A DNA stretch of 64,000 nucleotides from Gammaproteobacteria bacterium (GCA_018262975.1 JADFDG010000017.1:34484-98483), one strand, 5' to 3'. Shown: positions 7,339-15,918, counted from the first letter of the stretch. The notes: generated by a model from the letters alone, not told the origin. Program-made: numbers and translations.

Positions 7339-8832
7339 ATGGGACACGATCCCGATTCGCTCAAGAACGCGCTCCTCAAACCCGCCCTGCTGATCGTGCT
7401 CGCGCTGCCGCTGCTGGCCGCCGGGCTGTTCCTGCGCCACCATGCCGGGAGCATTGTCGGGCCGCTGGCGATTGCCGTGGACGAGGCCGGCACCCGCGTC
7501 GCGGTCGCACGCAGCGGCAAGGTCTACCACCTCGACGCGGACGGCGCCTCGCGCAGTGTCGACGAGGACCTGCTCGATCCGGAGGCGCGCCACGCGGGCC
7601 TGGCCTTCGTCGGCAACGAACTGTTCGCCAGCCCGGATCCCGACGGCGACCTGCTGCGCTGCACGGACACCGCCTGCAGCCTCTTCAGCGACGACGAGTA
7701 CGCGCCGCGCGGCGCGGTCCACGTGTTTGCAGAAGCCAATCGCCTGTGGTTCAGCGAAACCGATACCGAGCGCGTGCAACGCTACTTCCCGGACGGCCGC
7801 CGCATCGACATGCCGGTCAGCGACCTGACCCGGCCGGGCTCCCTGTGGCTGGAAGGCGACCAGTTGTACGTCGCCAATGCCGGCAGCAACGAGATCCGCC
7901 GCTACCGCATGCACAAGCGCGGCATCGACGAGCCGGAGGCGTTCGCCACCTTTTCGGACGGCGACGAGCACGCGCCGGTCAACCAGCCCTGCTGCTTCGT
8001 GCGAGACGGCGACGGGTTCATCGCGGCATTCAACGATGCCGCGGGGCGCCAGGGCACCCTGGTACGTATCGACGCCTCGGGCGCGGTCGAACCGCTCGCG
8101 GTCGCCGGGCTGGAAAACCCGGTCGCACTGGCGCGCCTGGGCGATGCCGTGCTGGTGGTGGACGAGGAACGCATGCAAGTACTGAAGGTGACCGCCGACG
8201 GCACCGCCTCCGTGTTCGGCGACGAGGCGTTCCGCACCGTGCTGGGCGATGGCGCGTCGCTGCGCGCATCGCTGCGCATGGCCGGTCCGGCGCTGGCCGT
8301 GCTCGCCGCCCTGCTCGCCGCCCTTGGCGGCAGTTGGCTGCTGCAACGCGTGGGGCAACGACGCCCCGACCCGGCGCTGGTACTGCATGCCGATACCGAG
8401 GGCATCCGCTGGCTGCCGCGCGAATCCGACCGTGCCGGCGTGCACCTGCCTTGGGCCCTGGTCGTCTCCACGCCGCTGGCGTTGTTGCCGGCGCTGGCCG
8501 CCGGCTGGCTGGGCCAGGCGGGCATCGCCGCGCTGTGGGCACTGCTGGTGCTGGGCATTGCTGCAGCCCGCCCGCTCATCGTCGCATCCCGCGCGCGCCT
8601 GCCCAACGACCTGCGCGTCGGTACCCGCAACCGCCACCTGGTGGTGGCAGACACCGACAAGGGCCTGCGTGAATTTCCGCTGCCACAGGTGCAATGGGAC
8701 GAGACGGAGTTGCGCCCGGAGCCGGACCTGTCGATCCCGCTGGTGCGCAACGGCCAGGCGCTTTTCCACGCCCCCACGCTTGCCGCCGCGTTGCTCCCGC
8801 AACTGGCACCTGCGCAGCGCATCAAACGCTGA
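7339..8832 (+). CDS. Membrane-anchored beta-propeller-like (NHL/YVTN type) protein of unknown function
   Basis: The 497-residue protein has an N-terminal membrane segment (about 13-33), then a large extracytoplasmic region of repeated short strands up to about residue 305 ('GPLAIAVDEAGTRVAVARS', 'RPGSLWLEGDQLYVANAGSN', 'ENPVALARLGDAVLVVDEE'), the pattern of NHL or SMP-30-like propeller blades. Three further hydrophobic segments (about 314-335 and two within 371-415) precede a polar C-terminal tail of about 80 residues. Two adjacent cysteines occur in 'NQPCCFV'. I know no close named family with propeller followed by this membrane block. It follows the binding protein gene by 99 bp and may be separately transcribed. 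The ATG at 7339 was preferred to an upstream in-frame one in a less plausible context. Confidence 0.75.
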   Translation: MGHDPDSLKNALLKPALLIVLALPLLAAGLFLRHHAGSIVGPLAIAVDEAGTRVAVARSGKVYHLDADGASRSVDEDLLDPEARHAGLAFVGNELFASPDPDGDLLRCTDTACSLFSDDEYAPRGAVHVFAEANRLWFSETDTERVQRYFPDGRRIDMPVSDLTRPGSLWLEGDQLYVANAGSNEIRRYRMHKRGIDEPEAFATFSDGDEHAPVNQPCCFVRDGDGFIAAFNDAAGRQGTLVRIDASGAVEPLAVAGLENPVALARLGDAVLVVDEERMQVLKVTADGTASVFGDEAFRTVLGDGASLRASLRMAGPALAVLAALLAALGGSWLLQRVGQRRPDPALVLHADTEGIRWLPRESDRAGVHLPWALVVSTPLALLPALAAGWLGQAGIAALWALLVLGIAAARPLIVASRARLPNDLRVGTRNRHLVVADTDKGLREFPLPQVQWDETELRPEPDLSIPLVRNGQALFHAPTLAAALLPQLAPAQRIKR

Positions 8833-8871
8833 CACCAACGCGCCGCCCGTACCCGCAAACAGGACACGCCC

Positions 8872-9954
8872 ATGACCGAGGCCAACGCCGCCGACCTCAC
8901 CGACCAGTCCCGCGATCCGCGCGAGGGCGAACAGCTTGATGCCGCCGCCGTCGGCGCCTGGCTGAAAGCCCGCGTGCCGGGGCTGTCCGGCGACTGCCTG
9001 ATCCGCCAGTTTCCCGGGGGCAGCTCCAACCTAACCTACCACGTACAGGTCGGCGACCGTGACATGGTGCTGCGTCGTCCGCCCTTCGGCCGCATCGCGA
9101 AATCGGCGCACGACATGGTGCGCGAGGCGCGCATCCTCACCCGCCTGAAGCCGGCGTTCCGCTACGTGCCGGAAGTGCTGGCCGTGTGCGAGGACGAGTC
9201 GGTGATGGGCGTGAACTTCTACGTGATGGAGCGCATCAAGGGCATCATCCCGCGCAAGGACTTTCCCAAGGCAATGCAAGTCACGCCGGACCTGGCGCGC
9301 CAACTGTGCGAATCGCTGCTCGACGTGCTGATCGAACTGCACTCCATCGACTACGAAAAGGCCGGACTGGCCGACCTCGGCAAGCCGGCCGGCTACGTGA
9401 AGCGCCAGGTGGAAGGCTGGAGCAAGCGCTACACCGACGCGATGACCCCGGATGCACCCGACTGCACCGACATCATCCAGTGGCTGCACGACAAGCAGCC
9501 GGCTGAAGTGAAGCACTGCATCATCCACAACGACTACCGCTTCGACAACGTGGTACTGGACCCGTTCGAACCGCGCCGCATCATCGGCGTGCTGGACTGG
9601 GAAATGTCGACGCTGGGCGACCCGCTGATGGAGCTCGGCACCGTGCTGTGCGCGTGGACGGAAGCCGGAGACGCGCCGGTGGCGCAGATGTCGCGCCAGC
9701 AACCCACCACCGTGCCGGGCATGATGACGCGCGCGGAAGTGATGGACTACTACTGCCGGCGCATGAACCTGTCGGTGGACAAGTACGATTTCTACCGCGT
9801 GTACGGCCTGTTCCGCATGGCCGGCATCATCCAGCAGATCTACTACCGCTTCCACCATGGCCAGACGAAGGATCCGCGCTTCGGCATGATGATCCACTAC
9901 GTGACATTCCTTGCAGACGCCTGCCGCGACCAGATCCGCGTTTCGAACCTGTAA
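8872..9954 (+). CDS. APH-like phosphotransferase associated with acyl-CoA catabolism (ACAD10/11 N-terminal type)
   Basis: The 360-residue protein has the aminoglycoside-phosphotransferase/choline-kinase fold. Visible motifs are the glycine-rich 'FPGGSSNLTYHV', the catalytic loop 'HNDYRFDN' (H219, D221, N226) and the Mg-binding 'GVLDWEMSTLGDP' (D242). Bacterial proteins of this type cluster with acyl-CoA dehydrogenases and resemble the kinase domain of human ACAD10/ACAD11, which phosphorylates 4-hydroxyacyl-CoAs during their breakdown. The genes that follow (an SDR and two acyl-CoA dehydrogenases) fit such a role, so it is unlikely to be an antibiotic-resistance enzyme. It starts 39 bp after the previous gene and the SDR follows after 12 bp. 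Confidence 0.87.
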   Translation: MTEANAADLTDQSRDPREGEQLDAAAVGAWLKARVPGLSGDCLIRQFPGGSSNLTYHVQVGDRDMVLRRPPFGRIAKSAHDMVREARILTRLKPAFRYVPEVLAVCEDESVMGVNFYVMERIKGIIPRKDFPKAMQVTPDLARQLCESLLDVLIELHSIDYEKAGLADLGKPAGYVKRQVEGWSKRYTDAMTPDAPDCTDIIQWLHDKQPAEVKHCIIHNDYRFDNVVLDPFEPRRIIGVLDWEMSTLGDPLMELGTVLCAWTEAGDAPVAQMSRQQPTTVPGMMTRAEVMDYYCRRMNLSVDKYDFYRVYGLFRMAGIIQQIYYRFHHGQTKDPRFGMMIHYVTFLADACRDQIRVSNL

Positions 9955-9966
9955 CGAGGCAACGCC

Positions 9967-10734
9967 ATGAAGCAGAACCCGTTCGACCTCAAGGGCCGCA
10001 TCGCCCTCGTCACCGGCGCCAGCCGCGGCATCGGCGAGGCCATCGCCCGCCTGCTCGCGGCCAACGGTGCGCACGTCATCGTCTCCTCGCGCAAGTTCGC
10101 GGACTGCGAGCGCGTGGTCGAAGGCATCCGCGATGCCGGCGGCTCCGCCGAGGCCATGGCCTGCCACATCGGCGAGATGGAGCAGATCCGCGAGGTGTTC
10201 GCGAAGATCCGCGCCACCCACGACAAGCTTCACATTCTCGTCAACAACGCCGCCACCAATCCCTACTTCGGCCACGTCCTGGACACCGACCCCGGCGCCT
10301 TCCAGAAGACCGTCGACGTGAACATCCGCGGCTACTTCTTCATGAGCGTCGAGGGTGCGAAGCTGATGCGCGACGGCGGTGGCGGCAGCATCGTCAACGT
10401 GGCCAGCGTCAACGGCGTGATCCCGGGCCCCATGCAGGGTATCTACTCGATCACCAAGGCCGCGGTGATATCCATGACCGAGGCCTTCGCGCGCGAATGC
10501 GCCGGCATGAACATCCGCGTCAACGCGCTGCTGCCGGGCATGACCGACACGAAATTCGCCGCCGCGCTGGTCAGGAACGACGCCATCCGCACCACTGCCC
10601 TGCAGCACGTGCCGATGAACCGCGTGGCGCAGCCGGAGGAAATGGCCGGCGCGGTGCTGTACCTGGTGAGTGACGCCGCCAGCTATACCACCGGCACCAG
10701 CCTGAACGTCGACGGCGGCTACCTCATCTCCTGA
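9967..10734 (+). CDS. Short-chain dehydrogenase/reductase (classical SDR)
   Basis: The 255-residue enzyme has the full classical SDR set: 'VTGASRGIGE' near residue 16 for NAD(P) binding, 'NNAATN', a serine in 'NVASVNG', and the catalytic pair Y160/K164 in 'YSITKA'. It ends with the usual 'TGTSLNVDGGY' region. No acidic residue that would clearly prefer NAD is evident; 'SSRKF' after beta-2 suggests a basic residue compatible with NADP. It lies 12 bp after the APH-like kinase gene and probably oxidises a hydroxyacyl intermediate in the same pathway. The exact substrate cannot be read from the sequence. Confidence 0.92.
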   Translation: MKQNPFDLKGRIALVTGASRGIGEAIARLLAANGAHVIVSSRKFADCERVVEGIRDAGGSAEAMACHIGEMEQIREVFAKIRATHDKLHILVNNAATNPYFGHVLDTDPGAFQKTVDVNIRGYFFMSVEGAKLMRDGGGGSIVNVASVNGVIPGPMQGIYSITKAAVISMTEAFARECAGMNIRVNALLPGMTDTKFAAALVRNDAIRTTALQHVPMNRVAQPEEMAGAVLYLVSDAASYTTGTSLNVDGGYLIS

Positions 10735-10909
10735 GCGTTCCCCGGCGCACCAGTCCGTCCTGCCGGCCGTAGCCGGGCCGCCCGTACTGCTCTGCCGGGC
10801 CGGCCCGATTGACCCGGAATCCGTCAGTCGCTGCCCGGATTGCCAATCCCCCGCCCGGCCCGCCCGGCCTAACCTGCCCGCATCATCACCCACGCCGCGG
10901 AGACACCCC

Positions 10910-12214
10910 ATGGCACGCGACGCCCAGGGCTACGCCCTGCACCTGCTCAACCGCTTCGCCGGTTCCGACTGGGCCGACAAGCTCGGCCTGCGCAAGCCGA
11001 TGGAGAAATCCGCCTACACGCTGACGAAGACCGGCTTCCGCCTGGCCGCCACCGCCGCGCGCAAGTTCAGCGGCCCCAAGATCGACAAGCCGGCTCGCCT
11101 CGCCCTGCCCGGCCACACCACCGACCTCTTCGACCTGAACATCACCGAAGAGCAGCAGATGATCCGCGACAGCGTGCGCGCCTTTGCGCAGGACGCGCTG
11201 CGCCCCGCCGCGCACGATGCCGACGAGCAACTGCGCCTGGACGACGCGCTGGTGGCACAGGCCAATGAACTGGGGCTGGTGAGCTTCTGCGTGCCGGAGG
11301 CGCTGGGCGGTGCCGCCACCGAGCGCTCGCCGGTCACCAACCTGCTCATCGCCGAGGACCTCGGCAACGGCGACATGGGCCTCGCACTCGGCATCCTCGC
11401 GCCGTTGTCGGTGGCCAATGCCCTCACCCACTGGGGCTCGGCCACGCAGCAATCGGATTACCTGCCGGCGTTCTGCGCGGACAAGCCGCCGGTGGCCACC
11501 ATCGCCGTCAACGAGCCGGTGCCGCTGTTCAACCCGCACGTACTCGCCACCACCGCCACGCAGCGCGGCAGCGACTGGGTGCTCAACGGCGTGAAGGCCG
11601 GCGTGCCGCTGGCCAACCGCGCCGAGCTGCTGCTGGTGGCCGCGCAAACTTCGCAGGGTCCGGCGGTGTTCATCGTCGAGAACGGTGCGCAGGGCCTGTC
11701 GTTCGCCGATGGCCGCGGCATGGGCCTGCGCGCCGCCGGCCTGTGCGACGTCCAGTTCGACAACGTGGTGGTGCCCGCCCACGCGAAGCTCGGTACCGAC
11801 GAATTCGATTACGGCACCTTCATCGACTTCGGCCACCTGGGCTGGGCCGCGCTGGCAGCCGGCACCGCGCAGTCGGTGCTCGACTACGTGATCCCCTACG
11901 TGAACGAACGCGAAGCCTTCGGCGAACCGATCTCGCACCGCCAGGCGGTGGCGTTCATGGTGGCCAACATCGGCATCGAACTCGAGGGCATGCGCCTGGT
12001 GGCGGCGCGCGCCGCCAGCCGCGCCGAGCAGGGCCTGGCCTTCCGTCGCGAGGCGTTCCTCGCGCGCACCGTCGCCGCGCGGCGCGGCATGGAGATCGGC
12101 ACCAACGGCGTGCAACTGCTCGGTGGCCACGGCTTCACCAAGGAACACCCGGTGGAGCGCTGGTACCGCGACCTGCGCGCGGTGGGCATCCAGTACAACG
12201 GCCTGCACCTCTGA
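10910..12214 (+). CDS. Acyl-CoA dehydrogenase family protein with atypical active site
   Basis: The 434-residue protein has the acyl-CoA dehydrogenase fold after an unusual 75-residue N-terminal extension. Where typical members have a T-E-P-x-x-G-S-D motif this one has 'AVNEPVPLFNP', and its last residues 'RDLRAVGIQYNGLHL' place Y429 where the catalytic glutamate of the neighbouring paralogue sits. It retains 'GGHGFTKEHPVERWYRD' near the end. This divergent subclass is known from bacterial lipid and steroid clusters, where one subunit without glutamate can pair with an active one; that pairing with the 12298-13506 product is my inference. A 175-bp gap precedes the gene and an inverted REP pair follows it. 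Confidence 0.85.
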   Translation: MARDAQGYALHLLNRFAGSDWADKLGLRKPMEKSAYTLTKTGFRLAATAARKFSGPKIDKPARLALPGHTTDLFDLNITEEQQMIRDSVRAFAQDALRPAAHDADEQLRLDDALVAQANELGLVSFCVPEALGGAATERSPVTNLLIAEDLGNGDMGLALGILAPLSVANALTHWGSATQQSDYLPAFCADKPPVATIAVNEPVPLFNPHVLATTATQRGSDWVLNGVKAGVPLANRAELLLVAAQTSQGPAVFIVENGAQGLSFADGRGMGLRAAGLCDVQFDNVVVPAHAKLGTDEFDYGTFIDFGHLGWAALAAGTAQSVLDYVIPYVNEREAFGEPISHRQAVAFMVANIGIELEGMRLVAARAASRAEQGLAFRREAFLARTVAARRGMEIGTNGVQLLGGHGFTKEHPVERWYRDLRAVGIQYNGLHL

Positions 12215-12218
12215 GCCT

Positions 12219-12276
12219 GTAGAGAGGGGGCCATGCCCCCGACCCGACAACATCGGGCGCATGGCGCCCTCGCTAC
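12219..12276. repeat. GTAG-type REP pair (BIME) copy 1
   Basis: Two inverted REP units lie between two acyl-CoA dehydrogenase genes. The left unit starts GTAGAGAGGGGGCC, the right unit read on the minus strand starts GTAGCGAGGGCGCC, and each folds into a G-run/C-run hairpin around CAT. The whole is bounded by GTAG and CTAC. It starts 4 bp after the stop of the upstream gene and likely affects mRNA ends. Confidence 0.85.
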
Positions 12277-12297
12277 ATGAATCCGGGAGAAACGACG

Positions 12298-13506
12298 ATG
12301 AACCTCGAAACCCCGAAAAAATTCCGCGCTCTCGTCAACCAGGCGCACCAGGTGGCACACAACGTTTTCCGTCCGATCTCGCGCAAGTACGACCGCGCCG
12401 AACATGCCTATCCGAAGGAGCTCGACATGCTCGCCTCGGTGCTGGACGGCTTCAACGACGGCAACCCGGAAGGCGGCGCCGGCGCTTCGGCCGCCAGCAA
12501 GTCCGGCGCCCGGAAGGACGACGGCGGCGTGAAGAACGGCGCCAACATGTCCACCCTGCTCGGCACCATCGAACTGTGCTACGGCGATACCGGCCTGCTG
12601 CTGTCCATGCCGCGCCAGGGCCTCGGCAACGCGGCGATCGCCGCCGTCGCCTCGCCCGAGCAGAAGGAACGCCTCAAGGGCAAGTGGGCGTCGATGGCGA
12701 TCACCGAGCCGGGCACCGGTTCCGATTCCGCCAACATCCGCACCACCGCCCGCAAGGACGGCGACTACTACGTGCTCAATGGCGAGAAGATCTACGTCAC
12801 CAGCGGCGAGCGTTCCGACTGCGTGGTGGTGTGGGCCACGCTCGACCGCAACATCGGCCGCGCGGCGATCAAGTCGTTCGTGGTGGAGAAAGGCACGCCG
12901 GGCATGGAAGTCGTGCGCCTGGAGCACAAGCTCGGCATCAAGGCGTCAGACACGGCAGCCATCCTGTTTACCGACTGCCGCGTGCACAAGTCGAACTTGC
13001 TCGGCTCGGAGGAAATCAACGTCGAGAAGGGCTTCGCCGGCGTGATGGAAACCTTCGACAACACCCGCCCGCTGGTGGCCGGCATGGCGCTGGGCGTGGC
13101 TAAGGCCGCACTGGAGCGCACGCGCGAGTTGCTCAGCAGCAGCACGCCGCTGGACTACGCCACGCCGGTCACGGCGGGCAGCGCGGCTGCCGCCGAGCTC
13201 TACCAGATGGAGGCCGACTGGGAAGCCGCCTACCTGCTGACCCTCAAGGCGGCCTGGATGGCGGACAACAAGCAGCCCAATTCGAAGGAAGCTTCCATGG
13301 CCAAGGCCAAGGCCGGGCGCATCAGCAACGACATCACCCTCAAGTGCGTCGAACTGTGTGCCGCGTTGGGCTACGGTGAGCAGGAGTTGCTGGAGAAATG
13401 GTCGCGCGACTCGAAGATCCTCGACATCTTCGAGGGCACCCAGCAGATCCAGCAGCTGATCGTCGCCCGCCGCCTGCTCGGCAAGTCCAGCGCCGAATTG
13501 AAGTAG
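12298..13506 (+). CDS. Acyl-CoA dehydrogenase (canonical active site)
   Basis: The 402-residue enzyme carries 'MAITEPGTGSDSANIRTTA' (FAD and substrate binding) and, near its end, 'DIFEGTQQIQ' with the expected catalytic glutamate. It oxidises an acyl-CoA at the alpha-beta position using FAD and passes electrons to ETF. A glycine/alanine/serine-rich insertion about residues 60-75 is unusual. The ATG at 12298 was preferred because GGGAGA lies eight bases upstream; an in-frame ATG at 12277 falls in the REP tail. It probably works with the preceding atypical family member. The stop codon TAG is part of the GTAG of a REP element that begins at 13503. Confidence 0.9.
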   Translation: MNLETPKKFRALVNQAHQVAHNVFRPISRKYDRAEHAYPKELDMLASVLDGFNDGNPEGGAGASAASKSGARKDDGGVKNGANMSTLLGTIELCYGDTGLLLSMPRQGLGNAAIAAVASPEQKERLKGKWASMAITEPGTGSDSANIRTTARKDGDYYVLNGEKIYVTSGERSDCVVVWATLDRNIGRAAIKSFVVEKGTPGMEVVRLEHKLGIKASDTAAILFTDCRVHKSNLLGSEEINVEKGFAGVMETFDNTRPLVAGMALGVAKAALERTRELLSSSTPLDYATPVTAGSAAAAELYQMEADWEAAYLLTLKAAWMADNKQPNSKEASMAKAKAGRISNDITLKCVELCAALGYGEQELLEKWSRDSKILDIFEGTQQIQQLIVARRLLGKSSAELK

Positions 13507-13540
13507 AGAGGGCGGGTCGGGGGCATGGCCCCCTCGCTGC
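13503..13540. repeat. GTAG-type REP element copy 2, supplying a stop codon
   Basis: The element begins GTAGAGAGGGCGG, contains the hairpin GGGGGCatgGCCCCC-like core and ends CTCGCTGC, a one-base variant of the expected CTCGCTAC. The TAG of its leading GTAG is the stop codon of the acyl-CoA dehydrogenase gene. It lies just ahead of the Fur-like site of the iron operon and may act as a terminator between the two units. Confidence 0.8.
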
Positions 13541-13549
13541 AGAGTGGAT

Positions 13550-13574
13550 GCGAATACTATTGATAGTGATTCGC
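13550..13574. promoter_or_regulatory. Fur-box-like operator of the exbB-tonB-receptor operon
   Basis: The palindrome GCGAAT-N13-ATTCGC contains an inner CTATTGATAG and is followed at once by a second GCATTCGC. Fur sites in Xanthomonadales-like bacteria often contain GCGAAT/ATTCGC arms around an AT-rich centre. It lies 53 bp before exbB, in an AT-rich patch that contrasts with the surroundings. The genes behind it are all iron-uptake genes, which supports Fur control. Confidence 0.7.
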
Positions 13575-13626
13575 ATTCGCGTTAAAGTGCCGTCCAACGA
13601 CGCCGGATCCCCCGGCCCATCGACGG

Positions 13627-14292
13627 ATGGCACCCATGCAGGCCCTTGTCTCGTTCCTCAACCTCGGCGGACCGGTCGTCTGGATCCTCGCCGTCTTCTC
13701 GCTGGCCGCCCTCACCATCGTGCTGGCCAAGGGCTGGCAAGTCTGGCAGTTGCGCGCCGTGCCCCTGGCGGGCGCCGACGACGCCATCGACCGTTACAGC
13801 CACGGTGAACACGCCCGGGCCCTCCTGCTGGTCCAGGGCCAGCGCAACCCCCGTGCCCGCCTGGTGGCGCAGTCGCTGGTCCTGCTGGACGACGGCCACC
13901 TGACGCTGGCCGAAGCCCGCGACGAAGCCTTTCGCCTCGCCCGCGCGGCACTGGCTGACCTCGGCGCCTGGATCCGCCCGCTGGACGTCATCGCGGTGCT
14001 CTCCCCCCTGCTGGGGCTTTTCGGCACCGTGCTCGGCATGATCGAGGCCTTCCAGGCCATGGAAGGCGCCGGCGCGCAGGTGAATCCGGCGGTGCTGTCC
14101 GGCGGCATCTGGGTCGCCCTGCTCACCACCGCCGTCGGTCTGGCCGTGGCCATCCCGGTCTCCATCGCCCACAGTTGGTTCGAGCGTCGCCTGGAAGTGC
14201 AGGCCGCCGCCATGCAGGACGACATCGAACGCCTCTTCACGCTGGCCGCCACCCGCCGCGAACAGCCTGCCCAAGTCCGCAAAAGCGCATGA
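13627..14292 (+). CDS. exbB: ExbB/TolQ-family proton-channel subunit of a TonB energising complex
   Basis: The 221-residue inner-membrane protein has the MotA/TolQ/ExbB layout: a first membrane helix ('VVWILAVFSLAALTIVL', about 16-33), a cytoplasmic loop, and two helices near 'VIAVLSPLLGLFGTVLGMI' and 'GIWVALLTTAVGLAVAIPV'. These last two form the conserved channel region. With ExbD it turns the proton gradient into motion of TonB. It opens a six-gene iron operon behind a Fur-like site. A second in-frame ATG at 13636 is an equally possible start; the ribosome site is weak for both. Its stop overlaps the exbD start by ATGA. Confidence 0.92.
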   Translation: MAPMQALVSFLNLGGPVVWILAVFSLAALTIVLAKGWQVWQLRAVPLAGADDAIDRYSHGEHARALLLVQGQRNPRARLVAQSLVLLDDGHLTLAEARDEAFRLARAALADLGAWIRPLDVIAVLSPLLGLFGTVLGMIEAFQAMEGAGAQVNPAVLSGGIWVALLTTAVGLAVAIPVSIAHSWFERRLEVQAAAMQDDIERLFTLAATRREQPAQVRKSA

Positions 14293-14690
14293 ACGCCACC
14301 CTGTTGCGCACGCCGCGGCGGCGCAGCGGCATCAGCCTGACCGCGCTCATCGACTGCGTGTTCATCCTGCTGCTGTTCTTCATGCTGTCCAGCTCGTTCA
14401 GCCAGTGGCGCGCGGTGAACCTGCAGGCGCCGGTGGCTGGCGCGGTGCAGCCCGCGGATGAACCGCAGGTCCTGCTGCTGGGCGCCGACGCCTCGCTGCA
14501 ACTGCGCGACGGTGCATTCCGCGCCAGTGACTACCGCGCCCTGGCAGGCCTGGCCGGCCTCGACGCGCAGCGCGCCGTGGTGCTCGTACCGGCGCCAGAC
14601 GCCAGCCTGCAGGACATCGTCGGCGCGCTGGAAAAGCTGAAGTCCCTGGGCCTGGCGAAACTCGTGCTCGGCAACGTGCAGGCCCCTTGA
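14289..14690 (+). CDS. exbD: ExbD-family biopolymer transport protein (first copy)
   Basis: The 133-residue protein has one membrane helix close to the N-terminus in 'ISLTALIDCVFILLLFFML'. The aspartate in 'LIDCVF' is the expected proton-carrying residue of ExbD. The rest is a periplasmic domain. Its ATG overlaps the exbB stop (ATGA), so it is translationally coupled. A second exbD follows directly; paired exbD genes behind one exbB are known in Xanthomonas-type TonB loci, where the second copy can be specific for particular receptors. Confidence 0.92.
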   Translation: MNATLLRTPRRRSGISLTALIDCVFILLLFFMLSSSFSQWRAVNLQAPVAGAVQPADEPQVLLLGADASLQLRDGAFRASDYRALAGLAGLDAQRAVVLVPAPDASLQDIVGALEKLKSLGLAKLVLGNVQAP

Positions 14691-14701
14691 GACGAACAGC
14701 C

Positions 14702-15154
14702 ATGTCGAGCCCTGACCTGCTGGCACATCGCCGTCGTCGCGCCAGTGACGACAACCTGATTCCGCTCATCAACGTGGTGTTCCTGCTGCTCATTTTCTTC
14801 ATGGTCGCCGGCCAGTTCGGCCAGCCATTGCCCGACCACATCGCGGCGCCCGCCTCCACCAGCGACCAGCGTCTGGAAATGGCGCCGGTGTCGCTGCGCT
14901 TGGACCGCGACCTGCGGCTCACACTCAACGACCGGCCGGTAACGGTGGACAGCCTCGCCGCCGGCCTGCAGGAACTTGCGACGGACCCCGCCGCACTGCG
15001 CGTGGTCCTCAAGGCCGACCGTGCCATCCGCGCCGCCGATCTCGATGCCGTACTGCAGGTATTGCGCGCGCAGGGCATTGCACGCGTGACCTTGCAAGGC
15101 GAAGCCGCGCAGGGCGAAGCCGCCGCAACAGGCAACCACCGGAGCGCGGGATGA
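14702..15154 (+). CDS. exbD: ExbD-family biopolymer transport protein (second copy)
   Basis: The 150-residue protein repeats the ExbD layout: a basic N-terminus, then 'LIPLINVVFLLLIFFMV' as the single membrane helix, then a periplasmic domain ending in an alanine/glycine-rich tail. In this copy the usual membrane aspartate position is asparagine ('LINVVF'), so it may not carry protons and could be a modulatory subunit beside the first ExbD. The ATG at 14702 is 11 bp after the upstream stop; an in-frame TTG at 14687 overlapping that stop is the alternative start. It overlaps tonB by ATGA. Confidence 0.9.
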   Translation: MSSPDLLAHRRRRASDDNLIPLINVVFLLLIFFMVAGQFGQPLPDHIAAPASTSDQRLEMAPVSLRLDRDLRLTLNDRPVTVDSLAAGLQELATDPAALRVVLKADRAIRAADLDAVLQVLRAQGIARVTLQGEAAQGEAAATGNHRSAG

Positions 15155-15900
15155 ACACGCGCGCGTGGATCGGAGCTTTCATGGTTGCGCTGGGGCTGCA
15201 CGTCGGCCTGGCGATCGCCCTGCTGGCCGTCGATGCACGCGCGACCGTGCCGGCGAGCCTGCACGACGACGGCGGCATCGACATCGGCCTGGGCAGTGTC
15301 GAAATCGCCGCGGCACAGACCCCGTCCACCGAGGCCACACCCGCCGCGGAACCGCCGCCACCCGCCAGCCCTCGCGCTGCCGCACCCGCACCGGTCACGC
15401 CAGTGATCAACGCCGTCGCCACCGCCGAGCCGCCGGCACCCGACGCCGTGGTGGTTGCCAGTGCGCCAGAACCGGCGTCACCAACATCCGCCCCGGCGGC
15501 AACCACGGTAACCGCCACGGCCAGCACGACGACAGTGGCATCCGCCGGCCATACCGGCGGCGACACCGGCGCAACAACCGGCGTGGCTGGCGCCGCGCAG
15601 CGCGGCGGCGAGGCCAGCTACTTCGGCAAGCTCAAGGCGTGGCTGAACCAGCACAAGAAGTACCCGGTCGCCGCGAAGAAGGAAAAGCAGCAGGGCACGG
15701 TAACCGTCACGTTCACCATCGACCGCAACGGCCGCCTGCTCGCTTCGCGAGTCGAGAAATCATCCGGAAACACCGTACTCGACAACGCCGCACTGGAACT
15801 GCTGCGCAAGGCCAGCCCCCTGCCGCGCATGCCGGAAACCATGCCCCAGGCGCAGCTCGTCGTGACGCTGCCCGTTGAATATTCCCTCATCACCCGCTGA
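15151..15900 (+). CDS. tonB: TonB energy transducer
   Basis: The 249-residue protein has an N-terminal membrane anchor ('FMVALGLHVGLAIALLAV', about 10-28), a long proline/alanine/threonine-rich periplasmic spacer (about 45-145) and a C-terminal TonB domain. The latter shows 'WLNQHKKYPVAAKKEKQQG' with the characteristic YP, then 'GTVTVTFTIDRNGRLL' and 'ALELLRKASPLPRMPE'. It reaches across the periplasm to outer-membrane receptors and would serve the receptor encoded next. It overlaps the second exbD by four bases and the receptor follows after 18 bp. Confidence 0.94.
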   Translation: MNTRAWIGAFMVALGLHVGLAIALLAVDARATVPASLHDDGGIDIGLGSVEIAAAQTPSTEATPAAEPPPPASPRAAAPAPVTPVINAVATAEPPAPDAVVVASAPEPASPTSAPAATTVTATASTTTVASAGHTGGDTGATTGVAGAAQRGGEASYFGKLKAWLNQHKKYPVAAKKEKQQGTVTVTFTIDRNGRLLASRVEKSSGNTVLDNAALELLRKASPLPRMPETMPQAQLVVTLPVEYSLITR

Positions 15901-15918
15901 CCCACGATGGAGAGCACC

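Noticed and set aside
8872..9954. Aminoglycoside-resistance phosphotransferase
   Set aside because: The fold is shared, but the context with SDR and acyl-CoA dehydrogenases and the ACAD10/11-like wording point to lipid catabolism.
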